Shown here: positions 33,422 through 45,825 of the stretch, piece after piece
Layout: every line of letters starts with the position of its first letter
Numbering within the stretch: position 1 is the stretch's first letter
Source: Quillaja saponaria
Taxonomy: Eukaryota > Streptophyta > Magnoliopsida > Fabales > Quillajaceae
Assembly (NCBI GenBank): GCA_029379385.1
Contig: CM055607.1
Span: forward strand, 17,546,001 to 17,610,000
Direction of reading: 5' to 3'
DNA length: 64,000 bases
Position numbers and translations under genes: made by a program
Notes under the pieces: generated by a model
The model's database searches: none
What the model saw: the letters and a program-made list of their open reading frames with translations, nothing else
What the model was told of the DNA's origin: nothing

Positions 33422-35302
33422 GGGATTTTTAATTTTTTGTTTGTCTTAATATTTCTTTTTATTTTATTTTGTTTTGTTTTTAAGCATTAGGACACTGCTT
33501 AAGTTAAGTTTGAGGGGTTAACTGTTCAAGTTGTATTATTTGCTTAATTTTGTAATTTGTTCAATTGTAAACCTCTATGTCTTGTTTAGTTCTTATTTCA
33601 ATTGTAATTTGTTTATATTATGGTCCTTAGGTTGTAAAGTGAATTTCTTATTTTTTTCTTGTTAACATGTTTAATCACTACGTGTTGAATTCCAGTTAGA
33701 TTTGTCTTGTTGATTAATGTTCCCTAATCCTATGATAATAACCTTTTTATGCATTGATTTTTTATTTTTGATGATATGCAAGAATTTTTTTTCTTTTTAT
33801 TGTAATTAGGATAGGTTTCATACATTCATACATAATGAAGTATTTACCTAGGATCAATATATCTGGACATACTTATGTTGGAATAATCCTTAGACTAACT
33901 TTGAACCCTAGACCTAGTTTGAATTTCTGTTGAGGCAAAATCCTTGGTGAGACTTAGTTGAAAACATGATATAGGCCATCTTTGAACTTGTTGAGCCTTC
34001 TTTTTCCACCTTGATATTTAAATCCTTAAATACCCGCTTTGAGCTTTAAGCCTATTCTTGCTTGTAACCTTGCATTTTAACCAAATCCTTCATTGTTATA
34101 CCCCATTTGCACCCTATTAATTTAAGCACATTGATCATGAATTGTAGTTTAAGTCAAAAGTCAAATAGAAGTGAGTTGGAAGTAAGTGAGTCAAGGAAGA
34201 TAAAATAATTTTTTCCATCCCCATAGTAAAAAACATAAGTTACACCTAGTACTTAGTAAATTATAGACCACTTCCAATCTTCATTTTCGAGAGGCATAAT
34301 CCATTCCATAAATATCAATTGAAACTTGAACCCTTGTATAGGTATGCAAATTAACAACAATTAAAATGGGTAGTCCATATTGGTATTAGATTTATTCCCA
34401 TATTCTGATCTTTTTATTTTGTTTTTTTTTTTTTTTTTACCCATTTCATGGGGAAAGTCTCCCAACTATATTTGAAAATGGATTGGTTATCCAGAAAGAT
34501 AAAGAAACCTTTCTTGTAGTTCTAGTTCTTGCTCTAAAAATGAAGAAACACTTTTCGAAAATCGCAGTTGGGTTAGTCCAACTAAGAAAGGCATGGGAAT
34601 CTTTAGGCATTGCTTAGGTTGAGTTAAGTAAAGATTGACTACCTAGTGATTTACAACCACCCTTACTTGAGTTTGGGGATGTGTTTGGTATTTTCTTTGA
34701 GAAAAAAATATTTGCAAACCAAAGGTTTGGAAACAAAAATAAAAGAAAGAAAAGGAGGAAAAAGTGGGGAGCAATCTTAAGTCTTTCCCACTACAGAGAT
34801 AAATCGGGTTAAAAATTAAGTCCGAGTTAAGTATTGACATTAAAGGGTGGCAAAAGAAAAGTATAGCCTACTAATATCTATTGTGCTTAAGGTAAGTGAG
34901 CCTAAATTTTTATTTTATTTTCATCTAACATTTACCCTAGCCCTATATTACAATATATATTTAAACCCTATTGATTTTTGACTAAGTGTTAGCTTACATA
35001 ACTGGAGAGAGGATTAAAAAAAAATGAATCGAAAGGTTTAATTTTAGTCTATAAGTTATTCTAATAGAGATTTCTTTAGATTAGTTGAAACTTGGTAAAG
35101 AGACCTTGCACTTGTACACATGAAATCTGTCTGAACATGATAAGTTGAAGTTATATTTGTATTTTATCTTGAGTTAAGTCCTTGTTATAAATTTTAATGA
35201 TTTTAAGGGATTATTAGTTCATGATTGATAAGTTTAATTGTTGTTCAATTTTGTTTGTCTTCTTTCTTTTGCTCAGGATTAGCAAAATGCTAATTGTGGG
35301 GG

Positions 35303-36865
35303 TGTAATAACTATGTAAAATAAAGTTATTTCACTACATTTTTTATTTCTAATTTGTGCTAAACCATTGAGTTTATAGTTAGATTTCATTTAAAATTAGT
35401 ATTTTTAGTTTAGTCTAGCTTGTTTAGGAGTTTGAAATGTTTTAATTAAATTAAGAGTAGTTTTTTGTTTATTTAGTTATTTAATTTGTTTTTAAGTGTT
35501 TGATCAGTATTTTAGTCCAAGATAAAGAATGATTCATTGAAGGCTTGCATCGCTACATGAAGTACCTAAGAGCTTTGGAACCAAAGAAGCAAATTAAAGG
35601 CTCAAGATAGAGAGCTCTGCATCTCAATAAGGCCGCGGTGCCATACTCCCGAGATTTTCAAGGACCAAGTTAGAGACCACGGTGCTTCAGCGCCACATCA
35701 AGGGATGCTATGGCGCCCAATTAGTCAAAAATCAAGTAACAAAGTCAAAAAATGCCATGCTACAGACTCTACCACAATGCCACAAAGATAGAAGCTGCGG
35801 CACCGAAATTGAAGATAACTTTGTTGGCAAACAGAAGTGATGGCACCTCAGTACCATGCATGAGTACGTTGCGGCTGTGTAGAGGCAGAGTCTTGTAAGG
35901 ATTAGATAGAGGCTATGGCGCTACAACACCAAGAAAGCAAGCACCTCAGGGCCGTTATGTGTTATCAAGAACTCCTATTTTTATTAAACTAGGAGGTAAG
36001 GACCTATAAAAAGAGGTGAATGGTGGGGGTTTCAGAGCACATTAGAGTAGGTGAGAGATATATAGTAAGGAGCTTGATGAGACCTGAAGCTTGACAACTC
36101 TAGTTTCTACCTTTCTTCTTATTATTTTCTTTAATACTTGTAATGATCTTTCCAATTATGTTGTTGTTTTCCGTAACTAGTATGGAGTAGTTTTATTCTA
36201 GGGTTGTAATTGAACTCACATGCAACCTATGTGGCCTTAATTTAATTTAATGTATGCTTCCAATTGCTAATGTTGACTTGCACTTAATGCTTCTAATTGC
36301 TTGATCATCGGTTAGATTGATTAGGAACTCTAAACTTGGCTTGGTAGAGTGAATTTTAGGGTTAGCCTTAGACAACATAGGTTGTTATTGAATTATTCAT
36401 GTAATTTGATGATCTAATTTATTAAAGAGATAGGAATATACTCTTTAGCCATAGATAACTAGATTAGATTGGCTCTTAATTAATTTGTCATAGTATAATT
36501 CACATATGAATTTAGTGAATTAAGCCAACGGAAATATAAAATTATAAGACATAGAAATATGCTTGTAATTGCTTAAGTATTCTAGGTTAATAATTAGAAT
36601 TATTGCATGAATTGATTAAAAGTAAGGAAAACATAGGTCAAGTGTGAGCGATATTGTGAACATAGGTTTTAATTAAATAAGTTTATATAAATTTTCTATT
36701 TAATTTTGAATTTCATCATCTAAATCCATTGGTTTGATTAAAGTTGAATTGCATAAATATTAGTATTTAACATTAAAGTGGTTTAGTTTTTTGTGGGAAC
36801 AATCTTGATTTAATTATTATAATACTTGTGACAATATGTGCGCTTACGTTACTAAATTCGTGTCA
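35303..36865 (+). repeat. 3' LTR of the Athila-like element
   Basis: 1,563 bp, TGTAATAACTATG ... TTCGTGTCA, preceded by the polypurine tract and followed by ATGCT. A TATA motif (CCTATAAAAAGAGG) is near 36001. It is about 574 bp longer than the 5' LTR because that copy has a deletion. Confidence 0.92.
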
Positions 36866-36870
36866 ATGCT

Positions 36871-39198
36871 AGAAAACATCGATCTTCTCATTCCTAAGTC
36901 CCTAAGCCATTCACCATCTTAGACTCAAATTTTCATGTGATTTTTCAGTCTTAGCAGACAACATATTATTGATTATCGACAAGAATCGATTGTAACAATT
37001 CTAAGACGCGTTAAATTATAGTTTAAGAGTTGTGTTACTATCGATAAAATAGTATGTGTCTTACACCAATCTCATAATGTCTCATCAACAACCACAAATA
37101 TTTCATAAAATTTTGAAACATCGACGTTTGAAACTTTCGAATCCCAAATGAAATTGGATCTTATAAAATCTATTGTCATCTATGTCATTGGAATTGTTTC
37201 TCCTAAATCTTCCTCAACAACATAAGCTAATTGATCATCGAAATTGATCAATATTACTCTACATGCAGAGTCCACATTTCGTATGCTTCAATAAAACCAT
37301 TCTTAATTATATTGGTGTACGGTAATTTTGTTATAACTTATAAATTTATCATTATCATAAAGTTTGCAAAAACACCGAACGGTTCTAAAAAGAGATTTGG
37401 ATTACCAAATACAAAATCAAGAAAAAATTTAACTCCCTCTCAAAATTCACCTGAAACATAATTATTCAACAAGACCGGTTCATTCAATTCCAATCAACAT
37501 AATTTTTGCATAAATGTAAAATTATTTTAATTACCTTTATTGTAAAACAAAAAGAGAAAAATGACCGCACCATTCATGTTAGTCTAGCACATTCAATTCT
37601 ATTCTAAGAGTAAGATAATACTATCTCGTTCAGAAAAGTGACATGAATTCATAAACGAGAATCTAAGTAATTTTAAATGTATATATAAAAAAATAAAAGA
37701 AAGGGTGAAACCAAAATAGTATAATTATTAGTTTTAGGGGCGTATGTGAGCGTTGTTTTACATTTGAAATAAACTGTACACCTTAAAAGAACGGCAAAAC
37801 TTAATGACTAACTAAACACAAATTAAAGATTTTAGGAATTAATATCGATTTCCCAAACACACTTAAGTTTGTTTCATATGGGACATGTTTTACAAACTCA
37901 AATACTCAATATAGACTAAGCTGTTTCATAGGTAATTTACATGGTCTCTATCAAGTATCAACGAATTGAATAGTCTGCGTCTACACCTCCACACATAGAA
38001 TTATTCCAACAGGTTATTGACTTTAATCAAATGGCTCAAAAGTAAAACAACATGCAAGAAAAAGAAGGATATACAACAGCTTAATTGTAGGAACCACTTC
38101 TCATCTTTCTACTACTTTTCACGTTTCATTATCAATAAAAAAGTCATTGATACTATTGATTGGTCCTGCCCATTGCCCGGTAGCATTTAGCTTATGGCGT
38201 CTATCTTATCTGACTAACTTGACTTGGGCAGGCATAGAGACACTAATGTGTTTTGTATAAGCATTTGATTTAAATTTAAAGCACTTGTTAAGGTATCATA
38301 TATAAATAAATTTGTAGCATTTATTATAGTTGTTAGTCACGATTTTAATATTATTTAATTTATAAGTTATTACATTAAAAAAAATTATATTTATTATTTT
38401 TTAACAAGCGTCCTAACGATACTTTTTTTAGAAAAAAAAAAATTATTTGCTTCCTAGAAAACACCAAAAAATGAAATCAGTCATTAGGTCTAAATCATTG
38501 GAACAAATTAAAGATAGAATGCAACTGGCCGAAAGAACTCAAGCGTGTCATTTCAAGTTTCTTTGCCACTCTCCCCCTTCCTCCCCTTCTTGACCAGTTA
38601 TCCAAAAGTTAATCAAGAAAAAAGAAGAATGCAAATATGTCGGACCTTCATCAATTTTTCTTATAATGTCAAAGCAATTTGGTGCATTTTGTAACATCAA
38701 AACAGTTGGTTGTTTATTCATAACAGCTTATGTGTTGTTGCGGTCAAGTTTTGAACGGGATCAAACTCGGCCTCTAAGCTGATGTGTTGCTGTGATCAAG
38801 TTTTGAATGGGTTTGAACTCAGCTTTTTAAGAGATAGAGTGACAATTGGGTGATTTTCTTACAAATAAATAAATAAATTTATTAAATAATATTAAACGAT
38901 AGGTCTAACAAACTTATGAACTTAGTTAAATATCGACTCATCAAGAAAATAAATCGAGCTCAATCCAAACCCGTAACTTACGAGCTATTCACAAACTCTA
39001 ACTTGCATTTTCTCATAGTGAATCAAACAGCCTTAATATCCACACTCCACAGCTTCAAGAAACAAAGAGCCTTTACATTGAAAATACCTATAAGCTAGCA
39101 ATATTTTTCTGTAATACACCTTTTTTCTTCTTTTGCTGCCACCTTTTTTCTAATACATGCAAAACAACATAAAAATTTCAATTGCCCTCTGACCCTCT
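36871..39198. other. Intergenic, AT-rich
   Basis: No gene recognised. It contains a MITE-like element (38281-38411). A two-copy ~53-bp repeat lies at about 38727-38823, with the shared core 'tgatcaagttttgaa' or 'cggtcaagttttgaa'. Confidence 0.5.
38281..38411. mobile_element. MITE-like element B
   Basis: AT-rich and non-coding, with imperfect terminal inverted repeats (GCACTTGTTAA at the left, TTAACAAGCGT at the right). It aligns with the element at 15756-15903. Confidence 0.45.
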
Positions 39199-42100
39199 TT
39201 AGTCAAATGGATCTATCCGCAGGTCATGTTCACTTGCCATCATTGTCCCAGTGCAAAGGCATGTTGGACACATCACCTAAATAAACATGTAAGATTATCA
39301 GTTAGGGTATTTGATAGGGGAAAATTAATTAAAGGCGATAGTTGTTCAAGAAATTTTGCAAGCTTTTAAACAAAGAAATGGTAAAAGTGGAGAAGACATC
39401 AGCAAGTTAGATATTGACAAAGCTTACGACAGAATCAAATGGAGCTTTGTAAGAGAGGTCTTGTTGGATGTTGGGCTGCCTCAAAATTAGATGGATTTAA
39501 AAGTGGTAAAAAAAACCGACAGCTCTAGTATTGAAAAGGGTCTTAGACAAGGCGACCCTTTTCTCCCTATCATTTTGTCCGTTGCATGGAAAAGCTTGGT
39601 TATATGATCTATAAAGCTGCTGCCATGCCATGGTATTTGGAAGTTGGAAGTCAGTCAAAGCCTCAAAGTATGGTCCTATATACTTCTGCAGATGATTTGA
39701 CACTATTTTCTCAAGCTTCTACAATCAGATCCGAAGTGTTTGGGAATTGCTTCCAAGTGTTCTCCAAAGTTTCTAGATTGACTATTAGTGCTACCAAGTC
39801 TAAAATCATGCTCTCTAGCTACTAATACTCCCGTTGATATCAGAGAAAATATAAGATAGATGGCTCCTATCCCCTCTACTACTAATCTGAAAATACTTGG
39901 GAGTTCCCTCTACTTCACACCAGAGTTAGTAAATTTATTATGAGGTGTCATTACTGAAAATCATAAAATCCACTTGGTTAATTGGGACCAAAGTTGCCTT
40001 GAAGATTTTGATGGTTTGCGTCTTAGAAAGATGAATGAAACTAATTTTGTTTTGTTGGCCAAGTTGGGTTGGAGACTCCAAAAAACTAGTGATCCTATGT
40101 GGTGTCACATCTTGAAAGATATATTGTTCATAAGAATCTTTGGGATGCTGAAACAAAATCTTACAATTCTAATACTTGGAAAAGTATTCTCAAGTGGGTT
40201 GATTTCCTTAAAGATGGAGTCAGGTGAAGACTTGGTAAGCGAAGCCAGATTAAATTCCGGATTGATAATTTCTCTCTGTTGGAGATTGCTAACTATAGAG
40301 AAAATCCCTACTGAATTTCTGGATTTCACCGTTGCTGATTGTAGGGAAGATAACTCTATCGCTATGGATCTCATCAATCTTTTTTCTGCCTGAGGATAAT
40401 GCTAGTAGGATTTTTGCTTTAGCTATCATTTTGCTTCAGAATTATGAGGATAAAAGATTCTGGAGTTTATATACTAAAGGAGATTTTACTTTGGCTTCTG
40501 CCGAAATTCTTTCAGTTGCTAAAAAATATTTGTCCAGTTCCAATGTTATCTTGAAATCTTGCTGGAAAAAGGTTACTTACTATCCCCAAAATTAAATCAT
40601 TTTTGAGGTTGCTTTGCCACCAAAAATTGCTTACTAACTAGATGAGGTATGTCAAGCTTTTATCTAATTCCATAATTAGTGAAGATTGTATTCATGCGTG
40701 ACAGATTGTCCCTTTGCACATGTTGTTTGGGAATTGGGATCCTTAACTAGACCTCCTGATGGAATGGGGTTCATCCTTTATCAGGATCTATCAGGGGTTG
40801 CTAAACCTCATTCTTTTGGTTTATAATGTTTTTTTGTGTTCATGACTTTTGCTCCTTCTCTTACCAAAAACAAAATAAAATAATATAAAAAATTTACTGA
40901 TGGTGAAATAATCAACTAGCCATCAAGCCAAGCTTTTTACCTTTCCTGCACCAGAGCAGTTTGGACACCTTTTAGTGGTAGGCACTTGTAGAGGTTTATC
41001 AGAAGCACGGGATACTGAAATTAGATCGATACTCAAGCATACACCACTTGCCGAACACCTGGCACAGGCCAAGTATCCTGTCCATAGGATTACAAGTAAT
41101 TAATGTTGTCTTCAAATAATACATGAGAGAAATCTGAACCAGACATGATATGAATTCAAACTACCTCTAGAGATGTGGTAGAAAATCCAAATAGAGTGGT
41201 TCCAAAAATTTAATGCCCGCATTGCAGTTCAAATACAAGCTAGAGAATTTCTACTACTGGATACCAAATTAATTAGCTTTATTTAAGAAGTCTTTATCCA
41301 GCATTAAACTTACTGAAATCAAATCATAATGAATCATTCGTGTTGTGGGAGATATGAATAATTGTATACAAACTAGAGCTCAATCAGATGCATATTGAAT
41401 CTAGATTCAGTCTCCTCGCTAAATAACACTCTTATTGCCTAGAAACATTAGGAGGGGAAAAGAAAATGAAATGCATCTTAAGAGCAACAATAGGATCAAC
41501 CTAGGTTTCACATACCAGTTCCAAGGCAATACTTGCACCTTTTTTTCTCTTGTTTCTCAACATTGTTAGCTTCAATCAACATCAGTGCCGAAATAACACC
41601 TACTGCCCCACCTGAAAAGGATGCCACAATTGGATCTACCTGACTGAATGCACAAACAAGATGCTGTCACTCATCAATCAATTAAGCTTTGTCAAACTGC
41701 AACTTTAAAATCATAACAAAGGACTAAAAAAAGACGAGTGATACCTTAATTGCAAAGGCAAATGCATGCTCTTGATGAAATCTTCATATGAGGTACCACC
41801 CAAACCTAATTTTAGCTCCAGCTGTCAATAGAAATCATAATTCAAATTCCACATAGATCAGTGCTTGAGGATTTAAAGAGATAACATGCTTATATAGTCA
41901 AAATTAATTCTTGAGACCTACAAGCCAATGTCAAATAAATTGGAACTTTCCAGACACTGGTGGGGGGGAGGAGGGGTGGGCTGCGCGGAGGGGATATGAG
42001 TCCCAGTTTAGCATTTCTGAGTCCTTTCACCTCTTTCTCAACTAAAACCAATATCTAGGCATTTAGACATATTTCACATCAAAGGCACTCCAGTTTTCTT

Positions 42101-44998
42101 ATGGATATCACACTTAAAATTGTATCTTACTATGTAACCAAAGAAAAAGACTGTCCCTTCAATATATGATAATTTGTCAAAAGCTATAAGTCCTGGATAT
42201 CTAGGTAAAAAGTACCCTTCAAAATGTGCAATCCTCATTACGAAAATATCGTAATTTAAAAGATATTTAGGTATAAGTAGTTCAGACATCAGAGCCCATT
42301 AATTTGAAACTGGATAGAGAGTATATTAACTTCAACCTATCACTATCTCTATAGACAACCCTAAAACAAATCCTGCTGTGAATAGTATGAATTCCACTTG
42401 AAAAGATTGTTCCGAGAAGATTTGTTTAAGGATTTCAGTAAAGTTAAAGTACCAACAACTCAGCTAATCATATAAATGCCCTTGGTGCCACCATACAAGA
42501 AAGGAAAACAAATAGAAGATTGCACATTAAGCAATGGTATTGCTCATGTCTACATCAACCCAAATTGTGCACCTTTAACCAGATATCCAGGAATGAAATA
42601 CTAAAATGAAAAACACTTCCTCTATTCATGGGATACAATTTTTTTCCTTCATTCACCTTACTGTCCCAAAAATCCAGTTCACGGGGATGCAAAAATTAAG
42701 CACCAAGAATGTTTTCCAACAATTTTGGGGCACTTTCCTGGATGGCATAATTGCTTTCATAAATGTACGCATGCTGACTGTTTATTATTCTAATGTTCAT
42801 CATATTAACCTCATTTTGACTTCTAACACATCTAGCATGCCGATTGGCGCAGAATAGGGAGAGTTTGCGAGAGAAAGAAGGGAGAGATGAGAAGATGTCT
42901 AAGAGAGAGAGAAAAAACAGGGGAAATCTTGAAATATGTATCCAATTTCCAATGTAAAATCGCATCTCTTACTTATAATAAGAGCTATATATGACAGTTA
43001 TCCCAAGAATCCCTAAACATCAAAGGACAAGTAGTATGAAATAATTATAATATAACCAAATCAAGATTGAAACACCCTTGAATGACAAGAAATATGCCAA
43101 CAGAAAGAACATGGTCCTGTGATCAAAGGCAGCAATCTTGCCTGCTTCTCTCTTTAAGTCACCACATGAAAATTACCACCCTAATAACAAGAGTTAGGAC
43201 AATTTTGCCCCCCTTCTCCTAAGGAAAGGGACAAAGAAGAAAACAAAAAGGGTAAGGGGTTTGATCCAGGGATTTTTCTCCCACTCTTCTTCTCACTTTC
43301 AAACAACTAACCTTCATCCTAATAGGGGTAAGTAACTCATCTATACTATTATAAAAGTGAGAGACCCCTTATGGTCTCCTACTATATAATATACACCTAC
43401 TTAAATTATTTAAAAAATAATTCAATTAATAAAATTTATACCATCACTTGATAATTACTAAACAGTAATCTCCCCACTTTCCCACTCCCCTACTCTTTTC
43501 CACTCTTTTAGTACACAATTTTTATTATTATTATTAAATTGAATTATTAAAAAAGTTAAGATAAAAATTAAAAGTATATACAGAACACGCGCTTATCTGT
43601 GTGCAGGCAGCTAGTATATGCATGTCTGTGTGGGGTGGGTTGAGTGTGATGAAAGAAGAATGCAGCAATTCCATTCAAAGATAATACATGTTGTTCAACC
43701 ACTCAACAGAAACATAAAGGAAAAAACAGGATATGGTGATAGAGATTTTACAATATTTTCAGGTAATTCAAAAGGAATTAGAAGCAAAAAACAAATGATC
43801 TAACAAAATTACCGTTGGTGCAATAAGGCCGCCAAAAACAATTATCCCAGATATGAATGATAAGCTTGTTAGGTAGAGCTGCTTCAAAGTCTTTGGTGTC
43901 TACTTCAGGAAAAGAAAACAGTTATTTAAAACAAATAACTAAAGTGCTTCAAGTTTCCCCTAGTCACATGAGAGAGGAGAACATCTGCATATATAGCTCA
44001 CCACAAGAGAGGTTTTCAAAATGGAATCAACTATATGTAACATCTGATGAAGGTCCTAATTATTATCATATTGATTTGAATTACAAAAGGATTTAGACTA
44101 TCTTGTCTGATCAGCTTCTTCATTAGCTCTTGATGGTATGATCTCAGCACCATATCTAATGTTGTACAACTAGTTTCTTTGTTATATGCCACAATTACAA
44201 TCTTAAAGGATTAATATTAGATAAATATCTGAAAGCTCATTCAAATCAGTGTTTTGAAACTCACCATATTTGGGAGGAAAGGAATTGATGATGGAATGTC
44301 CGGCATCTCATTTACCTCTTCCTCGCCACTCCCATTGGCAACTTTCATACCCTTTATGCGTTGCTGTACACGTAACCTCCTTACCTACACATACTCAAAA
44401 CCCAACTTCAAAATTATCAAATATTATACTTTTACAGATAAAAAAATATTGTAATGGACGACAATTACTAGAACTAGGCTTCAGCAAGGCAGCTTGGAAA
44501 ATACATATCCAAAAGAAGAAAAGAAAATTAACCTCCTCCATAAGAAGAAAGATCTTGTTTCGCCGACTCTTTATGTTGTCTTGGATTTCCTGCAGCTGCA
44601 TTTGCACAAAATCCTGAACCGTCTCTGGCCCCTCTATAATGCAAAAGTTGCTGGAAAAAGAAAGCGTACATTATTCTCTAGCCAACAGCAAAATTCATGT
44701 AGCATGTGATTTACCAATCTTCCACTAATTTCAATTAATTTGAGAGCAATAAATAAAAAAGAAAGAGAAAAAGGAAAGCTAGGATTTTGTGGGAGAAAAA
44801 CCTCGGGGTGTTGTCACCGGAGGCCTTGTCCTTTGAAGAAGAGCATATAATTTGGGATTGTGAGAGAGTGCCTTTGGAGAAACTGAGTTGTTTGGATTTC
44901 CCATTAGGAGAAGTACAGAAAATTAGGGTTTTGGAGGGACAGAGACATGAAGGAGTTTTTGGCGTAAGCGAAAGAGAGTTGAGAGAGATGGTAGCCAT
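39199..44998 (-). CDS. OR: ORANGE-family plastid chaperone (OR or OR-like)
   Basis: Eight exons join in phase to 313 residues: 44802-44998, 44533-44650, 44265-44384, 43813-43899, 41745-41821, 41516-41643, 40941-41077, 39199-39276. A serine-rich transit peptide (about 1-60) precedes the conserved FCIIEGPETVQDF and EIQDNIKSRRNKIF blocks. Two membrane segments follow (about 153-173 and 202-225). The C-terminus is a DnaJ-type zinc domain with four CxxC pairs at 236/239, 247/250, 280/283 and 291/294. OR proteins stabilise phytoene synthase and promote chromoplast differentiation. Arg95 appears to match the arginine changed in the melon 'golden' allele (alignment from memory). The loop after the second CxxC resembles the OR-like paralogue, so OR versus OR-like is open. 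Introns hold a LINE and a Helitron-like element, but all exons are intact. Confidence 0.92.
39333..40897 (+). mobile_element. 5'-truncated L1-type LINE in ORANGE intron 7
   Basis: Plus-strand translation gives decayed LINE reverse-transcriptase blocks: LDIDKAYDRIKWSF (from about 39408), LRQGDPFLPI (about 39543), the ADDLTLF catalytic box (39693-39713, preceded by Ser rather than Phe), and a C-terminal block NWDQSCLEDFDGLRLRKM (about 39980). The element ends in an A-rich tail (about 40868-40890). The related intron remnant at 9860-9915 lacks the insertion and so serves as an empty site. The insertion is antisense to the host gene. Frame breaks and a deletion between the first two RT blocks show it is inactive. 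Confidence 0.85.
41962..41993 (+). other. G-quadruplex-capable G-rich run
   Basis: Runs of 7, 4, 3 and 4 G (41962-41968, 41973-41976, 41978-41980, 41990-41993) lie within 32 bp of otherwise AT-rich DNA, inside ORANGE intron 4 on the non-transcript strand. Confidence 0.6.
43340..43614 (+). mobile_element. Small non-autonomous Helitron-like element in ORANGE intron 4
   Basis: The 275-bp segment starts TCTATACTATTATAAAAG directly after an A and ends in CTAG directly before a T, as Helitrons do. A short GU-containing hairpin (CACGCG...TGTGTG, about 43586-43603) lies about 10 bp before the 3' end. It has no coding capacity and no target duplication. The 5' terminus resembles the element at 60119. 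Confidence 0.7.
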
Positions 44999-45060
44999 TG
45001 TTGTATGCTAAGCTCATCCAAAATGTAGAGAAAAGAAGAGGAAGACGAGGGGAATGGAGG

Positions 45061-45825
45061 GCCTTTTCGCATGAAGAGTTAAGAGCATCTAATTAAGCCT
45101 ACACCTAAGCCTAAGCCTAAGCCTAAGACAGTGGATGCCACGTATTTCAATTTCAAGGAAAATGGTATGTTAACGGCGTTAATTGTTTGTTGCTTTGATC
45201 GTTATTTGCCGGCATTGATATTTTGATGGCTCTGGCATAGTGTGTATGTTCTTTCCTTCTTGGAGTTAACGTCTTCCTATCCTAGATCGATAATATTTTG
45301 AACTGAAAACGTGCATGTGCTTAAAAATTAAAATATCAACTCTTTTTTTTTATTATTATCAATTTAGTCTTCAAATTATTTTATACTTTTTTTTGATAGA
45401 AAAATTATTGTACACTCTTTATTCTCCCTCCATAAATTAAAAATATTATTATATTATTTAAAAATTTTAAATATTATAATCATAATAAATCTTAATTTTC
45501 ATTCAAAATATAAACGGCATTAGAGTGAAAGAAGACATTAAATCAACTGAAAAATATTTTTAGACAAAATTATCAAAATTATCATATTCTAGCTAGTTTA
45601 CCTAAAAAAAATTCACATTCTTCGTAAATTCATGTTGATTGTTTTCATATATTGAACTTTAAACTTTTTTATGGATTTCTTGATTAGATGTGGGCCAATA
45701 ATTACGACATTCTGTACTCCACTTGTGTTAGCATCTACAGAGAAATCAACTAAATTATAAATCACATCATAAAGTCCTGAAATGCTACAAACGTTACACG
45801 ATCAAAGATTCTTTTCCAGTCATAA
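45061..45825. other. Spacer between ORANGE 5' end and GMC copy 2
   Basis: Non-coding. It includes a (CCTAAG)4 microsatellite near 45105-45128. From 45233 onward it shows partial similarity to the region 3' of GMC copy 1 (10136-10340). Confidence 0.6.

Larger units (their letters stand above)
23502..36865 (+). mobile_element. Athila-like Ty3/gypsy retrotransposon, complete but dead
   Basis: The element spans 13,364 bp and is flanked by identical 5-bp target duplications ATGCT (23497-23501 and 36866-36870). It begins TG and ends CA. The primer site TGGCACCGTTGCC (from 24497) follows the 5' LTR; this is the tRNA-Asp-type site described for Athila/Calypso elements. The polypurine tract (AATTGTGGGGG, 35292-35302) precedes the 3' LTR. 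The order is gag, protease, RT, RNase H, integrase, then a long 3' region with an env-like ORF. Every coding part carries stops or frameshifts. An 872-bp TRIM is nested in the protease region. Confidence 0.92.

Noticed and set aside
44735..44801. Extension of ORANGE exon 1 ORF to 44735
   Set aside because: The tail (FFSHKILAFLFLFLFYLL) is intron read-through. The donor at 44800-44801 joins in phase to the conserved FCIIEGPETVQ exon.
45099..45130. CCTAAG repeats as a telomeric tract
   Set aside because: Plant telomeres are TTTAGGG heptamers. This is a short hexamer microsatellite upstream of the ORANGE-family gene.
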